Below are positions 5,395 through 13,055 of a DNA stretch of 24,205 nucleotides, one piece after another. The number at the start of each line of letters is the position of its first letter. The first letter of the stretch is position 1. The position numbers were made by a program, and so were the translations under genes. Under the pieces are notes generated by a model. It was not told where the DNA came from, ran no database searches, and saw only the letters and a program-made list of their open reading frames with translations. The stretch comes from CALRGL01 sp964374035 (GTDB lineage: Bacteria > Patescibacteriota > Patescibacteriia > UBA9934 > GWF2-40-263): NCBI GenBank assembly GCA_964374035.1, contig CAYJWY010000013.1, positions 1-24,205 on the forward strand, given 5' to 3'.

Positions 5395-7473
5395 TTACAG
5401 ATCATTAATATCTCGCAAAAAACTTAGCTTGGAAACATCCACGTGACTCACACGCTCTCCCAAATCATTAAGCACAATCGTTGGCTCGTTCGTGTCGCTT
5501 GATCGATACGGAAACGCCGGCGAGGATTTGAGCTTCACCGTTTCATACAACTTCTCAGGCAACTCCTGCAAAAACATCGAGGGCTGACTGATCGCAAGTG
5601 TATCGTACCCAGACGTAATGGGATACGTGTAGAACAAACGTTTCCGCGCCCGCGTTGTTGCCACATAAAAAAGTCGACGCTCTTCTTCAACTCCGCCTTC
5701 TTCTTCAAGCGCCCGCAAATTTGGAAACTTGTCGTCGACGAGATGTATCACAAAGACCGCGTCCCATTCAAGACCTTTCGCCTGGTGAATCGTCGAAAGC
5801 ACCATCTTTTCCTCGTCACGGATTCCCTCTTCGCGCACTGCCCCATAGTCGGACGTGAGCGAAACTTCGTCGAGGAATGTTCGTAAACTCGTGTAACCTT
5901 CCGCGAATAATGCAAACTGCTCAAGATCCTCGAGTCGATCCATGAAATCGGGATACTCGGCTTCAAGGTAGTCACGGTAATCCCCAGAGATCACCGCGTG
6001 AATCAAATCTGCCGGCTGTTGCTCGAGAACAAGCTTCTTGATCGTTCGAAGCAACCCCAACCAACCCGCACTTGCTCGAGCAGAAAGTTTGAGCTCGCAT
6101 CCAAACACTTCCGCAAGTGATTCGATGTGCTGAATCTGCACGATCAACTTCTGTGCAGTCACAAGGCCGATCCCATTTTGCAATCCCAAGATACGCATCC
6201 ACGCCATTTCATCTCGCGGATTAAGCGTGATGCGCAGATGCGCGATGATATCCTTCACGTGTGCGCGCTCAAAAAACTTCATACCGCCACGATACTCGTA
6301 GGGAATGTCGCGCTTCATGAGCTCGAACTCAAGCGCCTGGGAATGAAACGCGGCGCGAAACAACACGGCCATCTCATCCATACGCATCCCCTCTTCGCGA
6401 AGCTCAAGAATCTGCTGGGCAATATACTGCGCCTCTTGATTCGCGTTTGACGAGGCAACAACACTCGGTAACTCGTCGGACGGCCGAACCGCAGTGAGAT
6501 TCTTTTCAAACTGATCCACATTGTTACGAATCGAGGCGTTGGCAATCTGTAAAATCTCCGGCGTTGATCGATAATTCACAACAAGACGAAACGTTTGTGC
6601 GCCCGGAAAGATCAGCGGGAAATCCAGGATGTTACGAATCTGCGCCGCGCGAAACGAGTAGATCGACTGCGCATCGTCGCCGACGACCACAACGTTGTTG
6701 TGCACACGACTCAGCTCACGAACGATCTGGGCTTGCACCACGTTCGTATCTTGATACTCATCGACAAGCACATACTGAAACTGCTGACTGAGTCGGTCAC
6801 GAAACACCGGTGAGGCAAACAACGCATCGCGCAACTTCACAAGCAAGTCGTCAAAATCCATCGCGTCCGATTGTCGTTTGTGATGCTCGTACAGCTCCGC
6901 GATACGTTCGATCGTCGCAATCAAATCAAAAAAATTCGCATAGCGCTCCTCGATCACTTTGCGAATCGAGTCCGTTGAGTTACGCGCATAACTCATCATC
7001 GCCTGCAACTTCGCGGGCGAAGGGAATCGTCGTGCGCTTGTGTCGATTTGTAACTCGCGAATGCAAACCTTGATCATCGATCGACTATCCTCCGAATCAA
7101 GAATCGTAAAATTCGGCGAGAAGCCGAGCTCGCGCGCGTATCTATGCAAGATGCGATTCGCAATCGAATGAAACGTCCCGCCCCAGAGTCCAACCGGATA
7201 GCAACCAAGCAGGATCTCCACACGCTCAAGCATCTGCTTGGCCGACTTGTTGGTAAATGTCACGAGAAGAATGTTCTCTGGCGAAACACCATTCTCGATC
7301 AAGTATGCCACCCGATAGGTGATCGTCCGCGTCTTGCCTGATCCGGCGCCAGCAAGAACCAACGTCGGTCCATCGCCTTCAAACACAACCGCCCTCTGCT
7401 CGTCGTTCAGCTCAGCTTTGTAGTCAATCTTCAAGGTCGGATTTGCGTTTGGTTTAAGGAAAAATTCTTTCAT
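5395..7473 (-). CDS. pcrA: UvrD/PcrA-family superfamily 1A DNA helicase
   Basis: This ATP-dependent 3'-5' helicase acts in repair and replication-conflict resolution. All SF1A motifs are visible: Q-motif LNDEQRAVV (22-30), motif I GAGSGKTRT (42-50), Ia VTFTNKSAKQM (71-81), II LVDEYQDT (236-243), III VGDDAQSIYSFRAA (264-277), IV NYRSTPEI (300-307), V STIHQAKGLEWD (560-571) and VI RRLFYVATTRAR (599-610). With 692 residues it is at the compact end for UvrD/PcrA, and the usual disordered C-terminal tail is short. The symbol is by family; UvrD and PcrA cannot be separated by eye. There is no Shine-Dalgarno sequence. An extended -10 (TGGTAGAAT) lies so close to the ATG that the transcript may be nearly leaderless. 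Confidence 0.95.
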   Translation of the reverse strand: MKEFFLKPNANPTLKIDYKAELNDEQRAVVFEGDGPTLVLAGAGSGKTRTITYRVAYLIENGVSPENILLVTFTNKSAKQMLERVEILLGCYPVGLWGGTFHSIANRILHRYARELGFSPNFTILDSEDSRSMIKVCIRELQIDTSARRFPSPAKLQAMMSYARNSTDSIRKVIEERYANFFDLIATIERIAELYEHHKRQSDAMDFDDLLVKLRDALFASPVFRDRLSQQFQYVLVDEYQDTNVVQAQIVRELSRVHNNVVVVGDDAQSIYSFRAAQIRNILDFPLIFPGAQTFRLVVNYRSTPEILQIANASIRNNVDQFEKNLTAVRPSDELPSVVASSNANQEAQYIAQQILELREEGMRMDEMAVLFRAAFHSQALEFELMKRDIPYEYRGGMKFFERAHVKDIIAHLRITLNPRDEMAWMRILGLQNGIGLVTAQKLIVQIQHIESLAEVFGCELKLSARASAGWLGLLRTIKKLVLEQQPADLIHAVISGDYRDYLEAEYPDFMDRLEDLEQFALFAEGYTSLRTFLDEVSLTSDYGAVREEGIRDEEKMVLSTIHQAKGLEWDAVFVIHLVDDKFPNLRALEEEGGVEEERRLFYVATTRARKRLFYTYPITSGYDTLAISQPSMFLQELPEKLYETVKLKSSPAFPYRSSDTNEPTIVLNDLGERVSHVDVSKLSFLRDINDL

Positions 7474-7482
7474 AACAAGGCC

Positions 7483-7491
7483 ATTCTACCA
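7483..7491 (-). promoter_or_regulatory. extended -10 promoter of the helicase gene
   Basis: On the minus strand TAGAAT (7483-7488) is preceded by TGG, which forms an extended -10. Transcription would start about 7 bases later, around 7476, almost at the ATG (7471-7473). No good -35 was seen at 17 bases. Confidence 0.45.
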
Positions 7492-7492
7492 C

Positions 7493-7532
7493 AAACAAAA
7501 ATTCCCCAATTCCATGGCGGAATGCAGGGGAA
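7493..7532 (-). terminator. intrinsic terminator of the two-gene unknown unit
   Basis: In the minus direction TTCCCC and GCATTCC pair with GGAAT and GGGGAA (arms 7502-7513 and 7519-7532), followed by the U-run TTTTTG (to about 7496). This is a clear terminator downstream of the gene ending at 7554. It directly abuts the helicase promoter. Confidence 0.75.
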
Positions 7533-7553
7533 AAGAGAGAACACGTCGACAAC

Positions 7554-8258
7554 TTAGACAGGGCACCCAATGGTCGTATATGCACGAACCACTGGCATGG
7601 CGCGGTAACAGTAATGACGTATATGACGAGCGCCGCCAAGAGAAACTTTCCCTTCGCTGCAACTGATCTCAGGGGCGCCAGTCCATGTCCCAAAATCAGG
7701 AAGTTCCGTTTGCATCTTCAGGGCGGTTGCAATGACGAAGGGAACCGTATGTCCGTCCATCTGCAAGACCCACTGCGGACTCTGGCAGACATTGAAGAGT
7801 GTCTCGAATCCCGCAAGCACGTCGGCTTGTTCTTGTATGACTCGATCCATGGACGTTCGTTTGGGATAACCCAGCCAGTTGCTAGCGAAATCCACAGCCG
7901 CCACCGTGATGCTGTTTGGTTGAAACACCCGAGAACCCGGAATCAGGCTCACTTGATCGTGTCGCAAGCCAGGCAAGCAGAACAGATCCGTCCACTCGTG
8001 GTAGTTCCTACCCCATACTTCCATCAGGCGTTGACGCACGTAACAGAGTGTCTCGTAAGGATTCTCACGAGAAACACTGAAAACCAGATCGATAAACGGA
8101 TTGTTCTCGCGTTCCCCTTCGTATTTCGCAATGGTTCCGTTCGCCCATGCGATTTGTACCACAGCATTCACTCGTGAAAGAGTGTACCCTGGCCAGGATG
8201 CGACCATGGCGATCTTGTCGCTCAGATGATTGAAACGATTCACAATGTTTTCTTTCAC
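7554..8258 (-). CDS. unrecognised protein, second gene of a two-gene unit
   Basis: I do not recognise this 234-residue protein. It has no obvious membrane segment or signal peptide. It reads as a mixed alpha/beta soluble protein with several Trp and Cys residues, including NWLGYPKRTSMDRVIQEQA around residue 126. It starts at a GTG with GAAAGG (8264-8269) as ribosome binding site. The start lies 21 bases after the stop of the upstream 417-residue gene, so the two are probably co-transcribed. A strong terminator follows. Codons look like real coding sequence; the opposite-strand ORFs read as shadows. No function can be assigned. Confidence 0.75.
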   Translation of the reverse strand: MKENIVNRFNHLSDKIAMVASWPGYTLSRVNAVVQIAWANGTIAKYEGERENNPFIDLVFSVSRENPYETLCYVRQRLMEVWGRNYHEWTDLFCLPGLRHDQVSLIPGSRVFQPNSITVAAVDFASNWLGYPKRTSMDRVIQEQADVLAGFETLFNVCQSPQWVLQMDGHTVPFVIATALKMQTELPDFGTWTGAPEISCSEGKVSLGGARHIRHYCYRAMPVVRAYTTIGCPV

Positions 8259-8279
8259 ACACGCCTTTCTTGTGTCATG

Positions 8280-9533
8280 TCACAGGGGTCTGCAAGCGGC
8301 CTTGAGCTGAATACGCAGATCCTTGAGTTTGATGGATTCCTGAGACAGAAGAGCGATGCATGAACGCAGGCGCAACATCGTGTCCTCGACCGTGTCGGGA
8401 CGCTTGAAGCCCGCGTGAATGAGCTCGCCGGTGTGAGGATCAGGTCTCTCAAGATGCCCGAGAACATCAATGAGTTCGTCCTTCATCATCACAACCTGAT
8501 CGGTCTGAAGCTTTTTGCGTCGATGAAAGAGTGTGCTGACGGTTGTCAGAATATCCTCGATACGCCAGTGTTGCTCGAGCAGACACATCGATCGATACGT
8601 GGTCGCAAGCTGAGCTTTCGCAAGATTGGCATACGTGCCCTCGCGAGCATCCGCGGCCAGCGTGAGCAGTCGTGACGCTTCAGTGAGTTCATGCGATGCA
8701 TGACGAAAGGTTCGATTGAAAGGCCGTGCGCGAATCGTTGCGAGTTGTGTTGCATAGTGCGCCATGCGCATGGCGAGCTTGCGCATCGCAGGAGCTGATC
8801 GACTTCCAGGCTCGAAGATGGCCTTGGTGATAAGCGCACTCTGCGCGCAACGACGAAGCAGAAAACATTCCTGACGCAGTTGATCGAGATAGTGCTCAAC
8901 CACAACCGCCCGCCAGTCCATGCGCCGACCAATGCCGCGCACACTCTGTACACGCCGTTGAAGTCCACGTTCGATCGCGCCGCACATAAGCGGAATACGT
9001 CCGATGTTGCGTCGACCCGTCACATCCGTTTCAAGGGCGACGCGTCTAGTGCGTCCTTGCGCCGCAACCTTCTCCTGATTACGATCGCGTGCATGCTTGT
9101 TCGCGCGATCCCCGGCTCGCAGGACAAACTGTGACCTTCTCTGAGAATCGGCTTCGTCGAGCGTCCAGGACTGACGCAAGAGCCAATCAGCATCCCACTT
9201 CCAGTTGACGAGTTCAGGAATCTCCACTTCGCGATACTGCGGATTGATACGACTAAACGCACGCCGCGCATCAAAGAGTGAATCATAGACGATAAAGACT
9301 TGCTCTGCGTCAAGATCTGGATTGTACCCGATCTCGCGTGTGAGCTCGAGGTTGCGCGAGAGCACTTGTCCCTCACGCAGGCCGTCCTGTTTCTCGTGAA
9401 CAAGATACAGACAACGTCCGATCAACACGACCACGCGAACCGTGACGACACGATTGTCCTTCTTGGACAGCGACAAAACCAGCGTTCGCTCGATGATCTG
9501 CGGATTGTGCAAATCCGGCCACTTGAACCACAC
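8280..9533 (-). CDS. unrecognised Arg-rich protein, first gene of a two-gene unit
   Basis: I do not recognise this 417-residue protein. The N-terminal part (about 1-130) has clustered aromatics (MWFKWPDLHN, WKWDADWLLRQSW) and alternating hydrophobic strands. Residues about 131-205 are a highly basic Arg-rich stretch (NKHARDRNQEK, GRTRRVALETDVTGRRN). The remainder looks largely helical, with long Leu/Arg/Gln-rich runs that could form coiled coils. No transmembrane segment or signal peptide is evident. The GTG start is supported by AGGAGGTG (complement of 9538-9545) at ideal spacing, and a promoter lies just upstream. The basic middle could bind nucleic acid, but that is speculation. Confidence 0.75.
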   Translation of the reverse strand: MWFKWPDLHNPQIIERTLVLSLSKKDNRVVTVRVVVLIGRCLYLVHEKQDGLREGQVLSRNLELTREIGYNPDLDAEQVFIVYDSLFDARRAFSRINPQYREVEIPELVNWKWDADWLLRQSWTLDEADSQRRSQFVLRAGDRANKHARDRNQEKVAAQGRTRRVALETDVTGRRNIGRIPLMCGAIERGLQRRVQSVRGIGRRMDWRAVVVEHYLDQLRQECFLLRRCAQSALITKAIFEPGSRSAPAMRKLAMRMAHYATQLATIRARPFNRTFRHASHELTEASRLLTLAADAREGTYANLAKAQLATTYRSMCLLEQHWRIEDILTTVSTLFHRRKKLQTDQVVMMKDELIDVLGHLERPDPHTGELIHAGFKRPDTVEDTMLRLRSCIALLSQESIKLKDLRIQLKAACRPL

Positions 9534-9570
9534 GCAACACCTCCTCGTTAGAATGAAAGAACGAAATGAG

Positions 9571-9599
9571 ACATTACCTCAATAAAAACGCAACGTCAA
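9571..9599 (-). promoter_or_regulatory. promoter of the two-gene unknown unit
   Basis: On the minus strand TTGACG (9594-9599) is followed after exactly 17 bases by TAATGT (9571-9576). The predicted leader is about 30 bases and includes the strong Shine-Dalgarno sequence. The same architecture, TTGACG-N17-TAAYGT, precedes the M20 peptidase gene. Confidence 0.55.
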
Positions 9600-9605
9600 T
9601 CAGCT

Positions 9606-9660
9606 AAGGGGTCAGGTCCGACTACCGACTTTTTTAGTCGGTAGTCGGACCTGACCCCTT
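9606..9660. repeat. perfect 25-base inverted repeat between mltG and the unknown unit
   Basis: Bases 9606-9630 and 9636-9660 are perfect complements around a TTTTT loop. Arms begin AAGGGGTCAGGTCCGAC and the + strand continues with TTTTTG. AGGGGTCAGGTC...GACCTGACCCCT palindromes are a widespread repeat type in bacteria. It probably also ends transcription from mltG, although the U-tract is on the other strand. Confidence 0.8.
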
Positions 9661-9671
9661 TTTGTTTGTTG

Positions 9672-10697
9672 CTAGTATAAATACTTCTGCTTATTCTTTA
9701 CGTGCTGTGCAAACGTATCTGCATACATCACTTGCCCATCCTTCGTCGTCAAAAAATAAAGGGCATCCGAGTCCACAGGATCCATCACCGCCATGATGGC
9801 GTTCATCCCTGGATTACTAATGGGACCTGGCGGAAGACCGAGTTGCTTATAGGTGTTGTATGGAGAATCCGTCCGACTATCTTCGAGTGAAACAGCGGCG
9901 TCTTTTTTTCCCGTAAGATAATTTACCGTTGAATCCGCTTGCAATGCCATGCCGATGTTGAGGCGAGTCAAAAATATTCCGGCAATTTTTTTCATATCCT
10001 CAGGCGATCGGACTTCACGTTCAACAATTGACGCAAGCGTTAGAATCTCGTGAAGCGTCATGCCGTTTTCAAACGTCAGATTTTCAGGAACAACCATGCC
10101 CTGTTGCGCGAGGCGACGCTTGAGCGTGATCACCATCGTATCGACAACGGTTTTTGCATCCGCATTTTCTCGAAAACGATAGGTGTCTGGAAAGAGATAT
10201 CCTTCAAGCCCTTGACCCGAGGGAATCCCCGAAAGAATATCTTGCCCGGCCACGATGAGTTTGCCCTGCGGGCCACTGATGGTTGCAAAATCCTTCGCAC
10301 TCACACCCGGTAACTTCTCGTCCAAACGTTCACCAATCTGTGCCGAAGACCAACCCTCTGGAATGGTCACCTCAACTTCTATGGCCTCGGCCTGCGTCAA
10401 TGCCGCAACAATTGTCGCAATGTTTGATCCCTCTTGAAACGAAAAACGTCCTGCCTGCAAGGCATTGTTTGGATGAAACAGTTTCACGTAAATCTTAAAA
10501 AAAAATGCGCTCGTAATGATGTTCTGTTGCTCAAGCGCTGAACCGATTTGTGCGACTCCCATTCCCTCTTGAACCACAAACTCGTTTGACAGTGCATCTT
10601 GTTTGGGACTGATCACAAAGCTGTCCCAATAAAAACTCCCGGCCATCGCGATGCTGACGATCATGGTGATGCCAATGAACAAGCCAAATAATTTCAT
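9672..10697 (-). CDS. mltG: MltG/YceG-type endolytic murein transglycosylase
   Basis: MltG cleaves nascent peptidoglycan glycan strands at the outer face of the membrane and sets their length. From the start at 10697 the protein has 341 residues. It has one N-terminal membrane segment (LFGLFIGITMIVSIAMAG), a LysM-like region (VVQEGMGVAQIGSALEQQNII), then the YceG domain. The catalytic Glu is in LASIVEREVRSPEDM, and LFPDTYRF and LPPGPISNPG are family signatures. Longer starts at 10754 or 10781 would overlap manC and add a non-hydrophobic preface, so I prefer 10697, where the membrane anchor begins. No Shine-Dalgarno sequence is present. It is the last gene of the nth-PAP2-manC-mltG run. Confidence 0.92.
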   Translation of the reverse strand: MKLFGLFIGITMIVSIAMAGSFYWDSFVISPKQDALSNEFVVQEGMGVAQIGSALEQQNIITSAFFFKIYVKLFHPNNALQAGRFSFQEGSNIATIVAALTQAEAIEVEVTIPEGWSSAQIGERLDEKLPGVSAKDFATISGPQGKLIVAGQDILSGIPSGQGLEGYLFPDTYRFRENADAKTVVDTMVITLKRRLAQQGMVVPENLTFENGMTLHEILTLASIVEREVRSPEDMKKIAGIFLTRLNIGMALQADSTVNYLTGKKDAAVSLEDSRTDSPYNTYKQLGLPPGPISNPGMNAIMAVMDPVDSDALYFLTTKDGQVMYADTFAQHVKNKQKYLY

Positions 10698-10740
10698 AAA
10701 CGTTGAAAAAAACTGATAATGGTCGAAAGTTTCCAAAACC

Positions 10741-11817
10741 TCACAAAACCCCATCGTGTCCGTTTTCCCGCAAATGTTCAACCAATTCCTTCACGCGTTG
10801 CGCGTCACCCTTTTTACAAACCAAGAGCGCGTCGCCTGTGTCCACCACAATGATATCGTCCATCCCGATGACTGTCACGACTTTATCCTTGGGTGCATAG
10901 ACGAGACAACGCTGTGTATCAAGAAGAACCGTCGTTCCCTTTGTCACGTTCTGCCCATCGACACTGAGTCTCTCGTGCAGGGTATCCCACGCGCCGATAT
11001 CGCTCCAACCGAAGTCCCCCTTGATGATCAAGACATCGTCAGGATTCAATTTTTCTGTGATGGCATAGTCAAAAGAAATTTTTGGAAGTTGCGCGTACAC
11101 GTCGTGGCGTCGTAGAGTCGTGGAGTTCGCAGACACTTCGGACTGAATTTCACGGAGTCCACGACCGATCTCCGGCGCATATCTCTCAAACGCTTCCATA
11201 AACTTCCGCGGCGTCCACATGTAATAGTTTGCGTGCCACAAGTAGGAACCGTCTTGAAGATACGCGCGAGCGACGTCAACCTCCGGCTTTTCTTTGTGAC
11301 CAGCGAATCGAAATATTTCGACACCGTCGATCGTTTGAAACGGCTCGCCGATTTTTGTGTACCCAAGCACGGTGGATGGAAACGTTGGTGTGATGGCGAT
11401 GTCGAGTAACTTCCCTGTCTCGAGAACCAACCGCTCGCCGATTGCAAGACAACGCAAGAACAACTCATCATCGCCTATGTCATGATCGGATGGGATGAAC
11501 ACGATCGGCTCATCTGGGTCATCGAGTTCAAGAAGCGCCGCGACATAACCCATCGCTGGGCCGGTGTCGCGTTTGTCTGGTTCGATCAAAATGTGATCGT
11601 TTGAAACGTCTGGAAACTGCTCGTGAATGAGCGCGTCGCATGTCGGTGAAAGAGAAAAATAAATCTTCTCAGCAGGAAACCATCGGAGAAGTCGTCGATA
11701 CGTGTCTTTAATCAACGACTCATCGCCAACGACATCGTAAAATTGTTTTGGTCGAGATGCACGGGACATCGGCCACAACCGCGTTCCCACACCGCCCGCG
11801 AGTATAACGGCTTTCAT
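10741..11817 (-). CDS. manC: mannose-1-phosphate guanylyltransferase
   Basis: The enzyme makes GDP-mannose from mannose-1-phosphate and GTP, for cell-surface polysaccharides. The nucleotidyltransferase signature AGGVGTRLWPMSRASRPKQF is at residues 7-26. FIPSDHDIGD carries the metal-binding Asp, VLGYTKIGEP and GHKEKP follow, then WHANYYMWTP and KISFDYAITEK with FGWSDIGAWDTL. With 358 residues it is the single-domain form without the phosphomannose-isomerase domain of bifunctional enzymes. Its start overlaps the stop of the PAP2 gene in an ATGA (11814-11817), so translation is probably coupled. There is no phosphomannomutase gene in the window. Confidence 0.93.
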   Translation of the reverse strand: MKAVILAGGVGTRLWPMSRASRPKQFYDVVGDESLIKDTYRRLLRWFPAEKIYFSLSPTCDALIHEQFPDVSNDHILIEPDKRDTGPAMGYVAALLELDDPDEPIVFIPSDHDIGDDELFLRCLAIGERLVLETGKLLDIAITPTFPSTVLGYTKIGEPFQTIDGVEIFRFAGHKEKPEVDVARAYLQDGSYLWHANYYMWTPRKFMEAFERYAPEIGRGLREIQSEVSANSTTLRRHDVYAQLPKISFDYAITEKLNPDDVLIIKGDFGWSDIGAWDTLHERLSVDGQNVTKGTTVLLDTQRCLVYAPKDKVVTVIGMDDIIVVDTGDALLVCKKGDAQRVKELVEHLRENGHDGVL

Positions 11818-12320
11818 AAGAAATTTTTCAGAAAGGCCTCGAGAAGGATGACAATGAGTAACGTCGCGGTTGAAAGCGAGAACCCGATCAGTGCGCCGAC
11901 GAGAATATCACTGAAGTAGTGCACACCCGCGGCAACACGCGAGAGTGCGACGAGCATAGCACACATAATCACAATGAAAAAAAACGGGCCGGTTGGAATG
12001 AACACGGCGGCGATTGCAAAGGCGATCGTCGCATGTTCTGAAGGAAATGATGCCGTCTCTACCGATGGCCTCATCACGGGCTCAACGTCGTAGGATTGAT
12101 ACGGTCGAGGTCGTTGAATCCACGTCGAGAGAAGGAGAGATACACCCCAGGGCAAAAATAAAGCAGGGATCCAAAAAAACGAACGAAAATACACAACGAG
12201 CATGAGGATCATGAGCCAAATCAAATACACGGCGCCAAATCGCGCGACCGGTCGCCAGAACGGCGACGCGTTCACGTGTTTAAAAAACCGAATGGATTGT
12301 GCTTCACTGAAAACATTCAT
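11814..12320 (-). CDS. PAP2-superfamily membrane phosphatase (undecaprenyl-pyrophosphatase-like)
   Basis: This 168-residue integral membrane protein has about four to five hydrophobic segments. Motif 2 is SFPSEHAT and motif 3 is SRVAAGVHYFSDILVGA, giving the catalytic His pair and Asp of the PAP2 superfamily. Motif 1 (K-x6-RP) is only partly kept: QRPRPY is present but the Lys position reads Ser. A likely role is dephosphorylating a polyprenyl or lipid phosphate carrier, consistent with neighbouring manC and mltG in envelope synthesis. The start at 12320 overlaps the nth stop in an ATGA (12317-12320) and is preferred over 12353. The stop overlaps manC in the same way. Confidence 0.88.
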   Translation of the reverse strand: MNVFSEAQSIRFFKHVNASPFWRPVARFGAVYLIWLMILMLVVYFRSFFWIPALFLPWGVSLLLSTWIQRPRPYQSYDVEPVMRPSVETASFPSEHATIAFAIAAVFIPTGPFFFIVIMCAMLVALSRVAAGVHYFSDILVGALIGFSLSTATLLIVILLEAFLKNFL

Positions 12321-13018
12321 AAGACCGCTTCTCGTAAAGCGTTGAGGACACACTCACGTCGTTCAATGTCCGCGAGAATCTCCGACGCGTTCTTCGGCGC
12401 CACCAGATGCTTCTTTTGATAGGCACACAAATCTCGAATCGGACATGCCCAGCAACGTGGAGTCGCGATGCAAAGATAACGTCCGTGCTTCACAAACACG
12501 CGATTCACTGTCGCTTTCAATGTGTCCGGCACGATCTTCCGTAGCGCCATCTCTGTTTTCTCCGATGTCTTCGTCTTCACCCATCCAAGCCGATTCGTCA
12601 CACGTAGGACATGGGTATCCACGGCGATCGCGGGAGTATCGAATGACGCAACGAGCACCACACTCGCGGTTTTTCGACCAACACCCGCCAAGCTCACAAG
12701 CTCGTCCATCGTCGAAGGAACGTCGCCATAAAACTTCTCAACAATGTCGATGGCTAGCTTCTTCAAGTTCTTCGCCTTTTGATGATACATCCCGATCGTA
12801 TTGATCCTTTTCTCGATCGAACGAATCGTTGCCTTCGCAAGCTGATCCACGGTCGGAAACGCTTTAAAAAATCCGGGTAATATCTTCAACACCTGTTCAT
12901 CACGCGTGCGCGCAGACAACATCACCGCAACCAAGTTGCGATACGGAGTTCCAAGTTCCATGGCCCCAGGATTGGGCCAGCGCATTTTGAGAATTTTTAA
13001 AACACTTGCAACCTGCAT
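12317..13018 (-). CDS. nth: endonuclease III (DNA glycosylase/AP lyase)
   Basis: Nth removes oxidised pyrimidines and nicks abasic sites. The helix-hairpin-helix LAGVGRKTASVVL carries the catalytic Lys, and the catalytic Asp is in VDTHVLRV. The C-terminal [4Fe-4S] loop is CIATPRCWACPIRDLC. Its first spacing is C-x5-C, where the E. coli enzyme has C-x6-C; I checked this codon by codon. With 233 residues it has a normal length. It heads an overlap-coupled set with the PAP2 and manC genes. The upstream region is a short tandem AAGTC repeat with no Shine-Dalgarno sequence. Confidence 0.93.
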   Translation of the reverse strand: MQVASVLKILKMRWPNPGAMELGTPYRNLVAVMLSARTRDEQVLKILPGFFKAFPTVDQLAKATIRSIEKRINTIGMYHQKAKNLKKLAIDIVEKFYGDVPSTMDELVSLAGVGRKTASVVLVASFDTPAIAVDTHVLRVTNRLGWVKTKTSEKTEMALRKIVPDTLKATVNRVFVKHGRYLCIATPRCWACPIRDLCAYQKKHLVAPKNASEILADIERRECVLNALREAVL

Positions 13019-13020
13019 AC

Positions 13021-13050
13021 CATAAGTCCTATAAGTCTGATAAGTCCTAT
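13021..13050. repeat. short tandem repeat between gpmI and nth
   Basis: About three copies of a roughly 10-base unit (ATAAGTCCT, ATAAGTCTG, ATAAGTCCT) fill most of the 37-base gap. Confidence 0.55.
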
Positions 13051-13055
13051 TGGAT

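Noticed and set aside
7614..8177. + strand ORF (187 aa) opposite the 234-residue unknown gene
   Set aside because: The minus-strand frame has a ribosome binding site, operon spacing and a terminator; the + frame has none of these.
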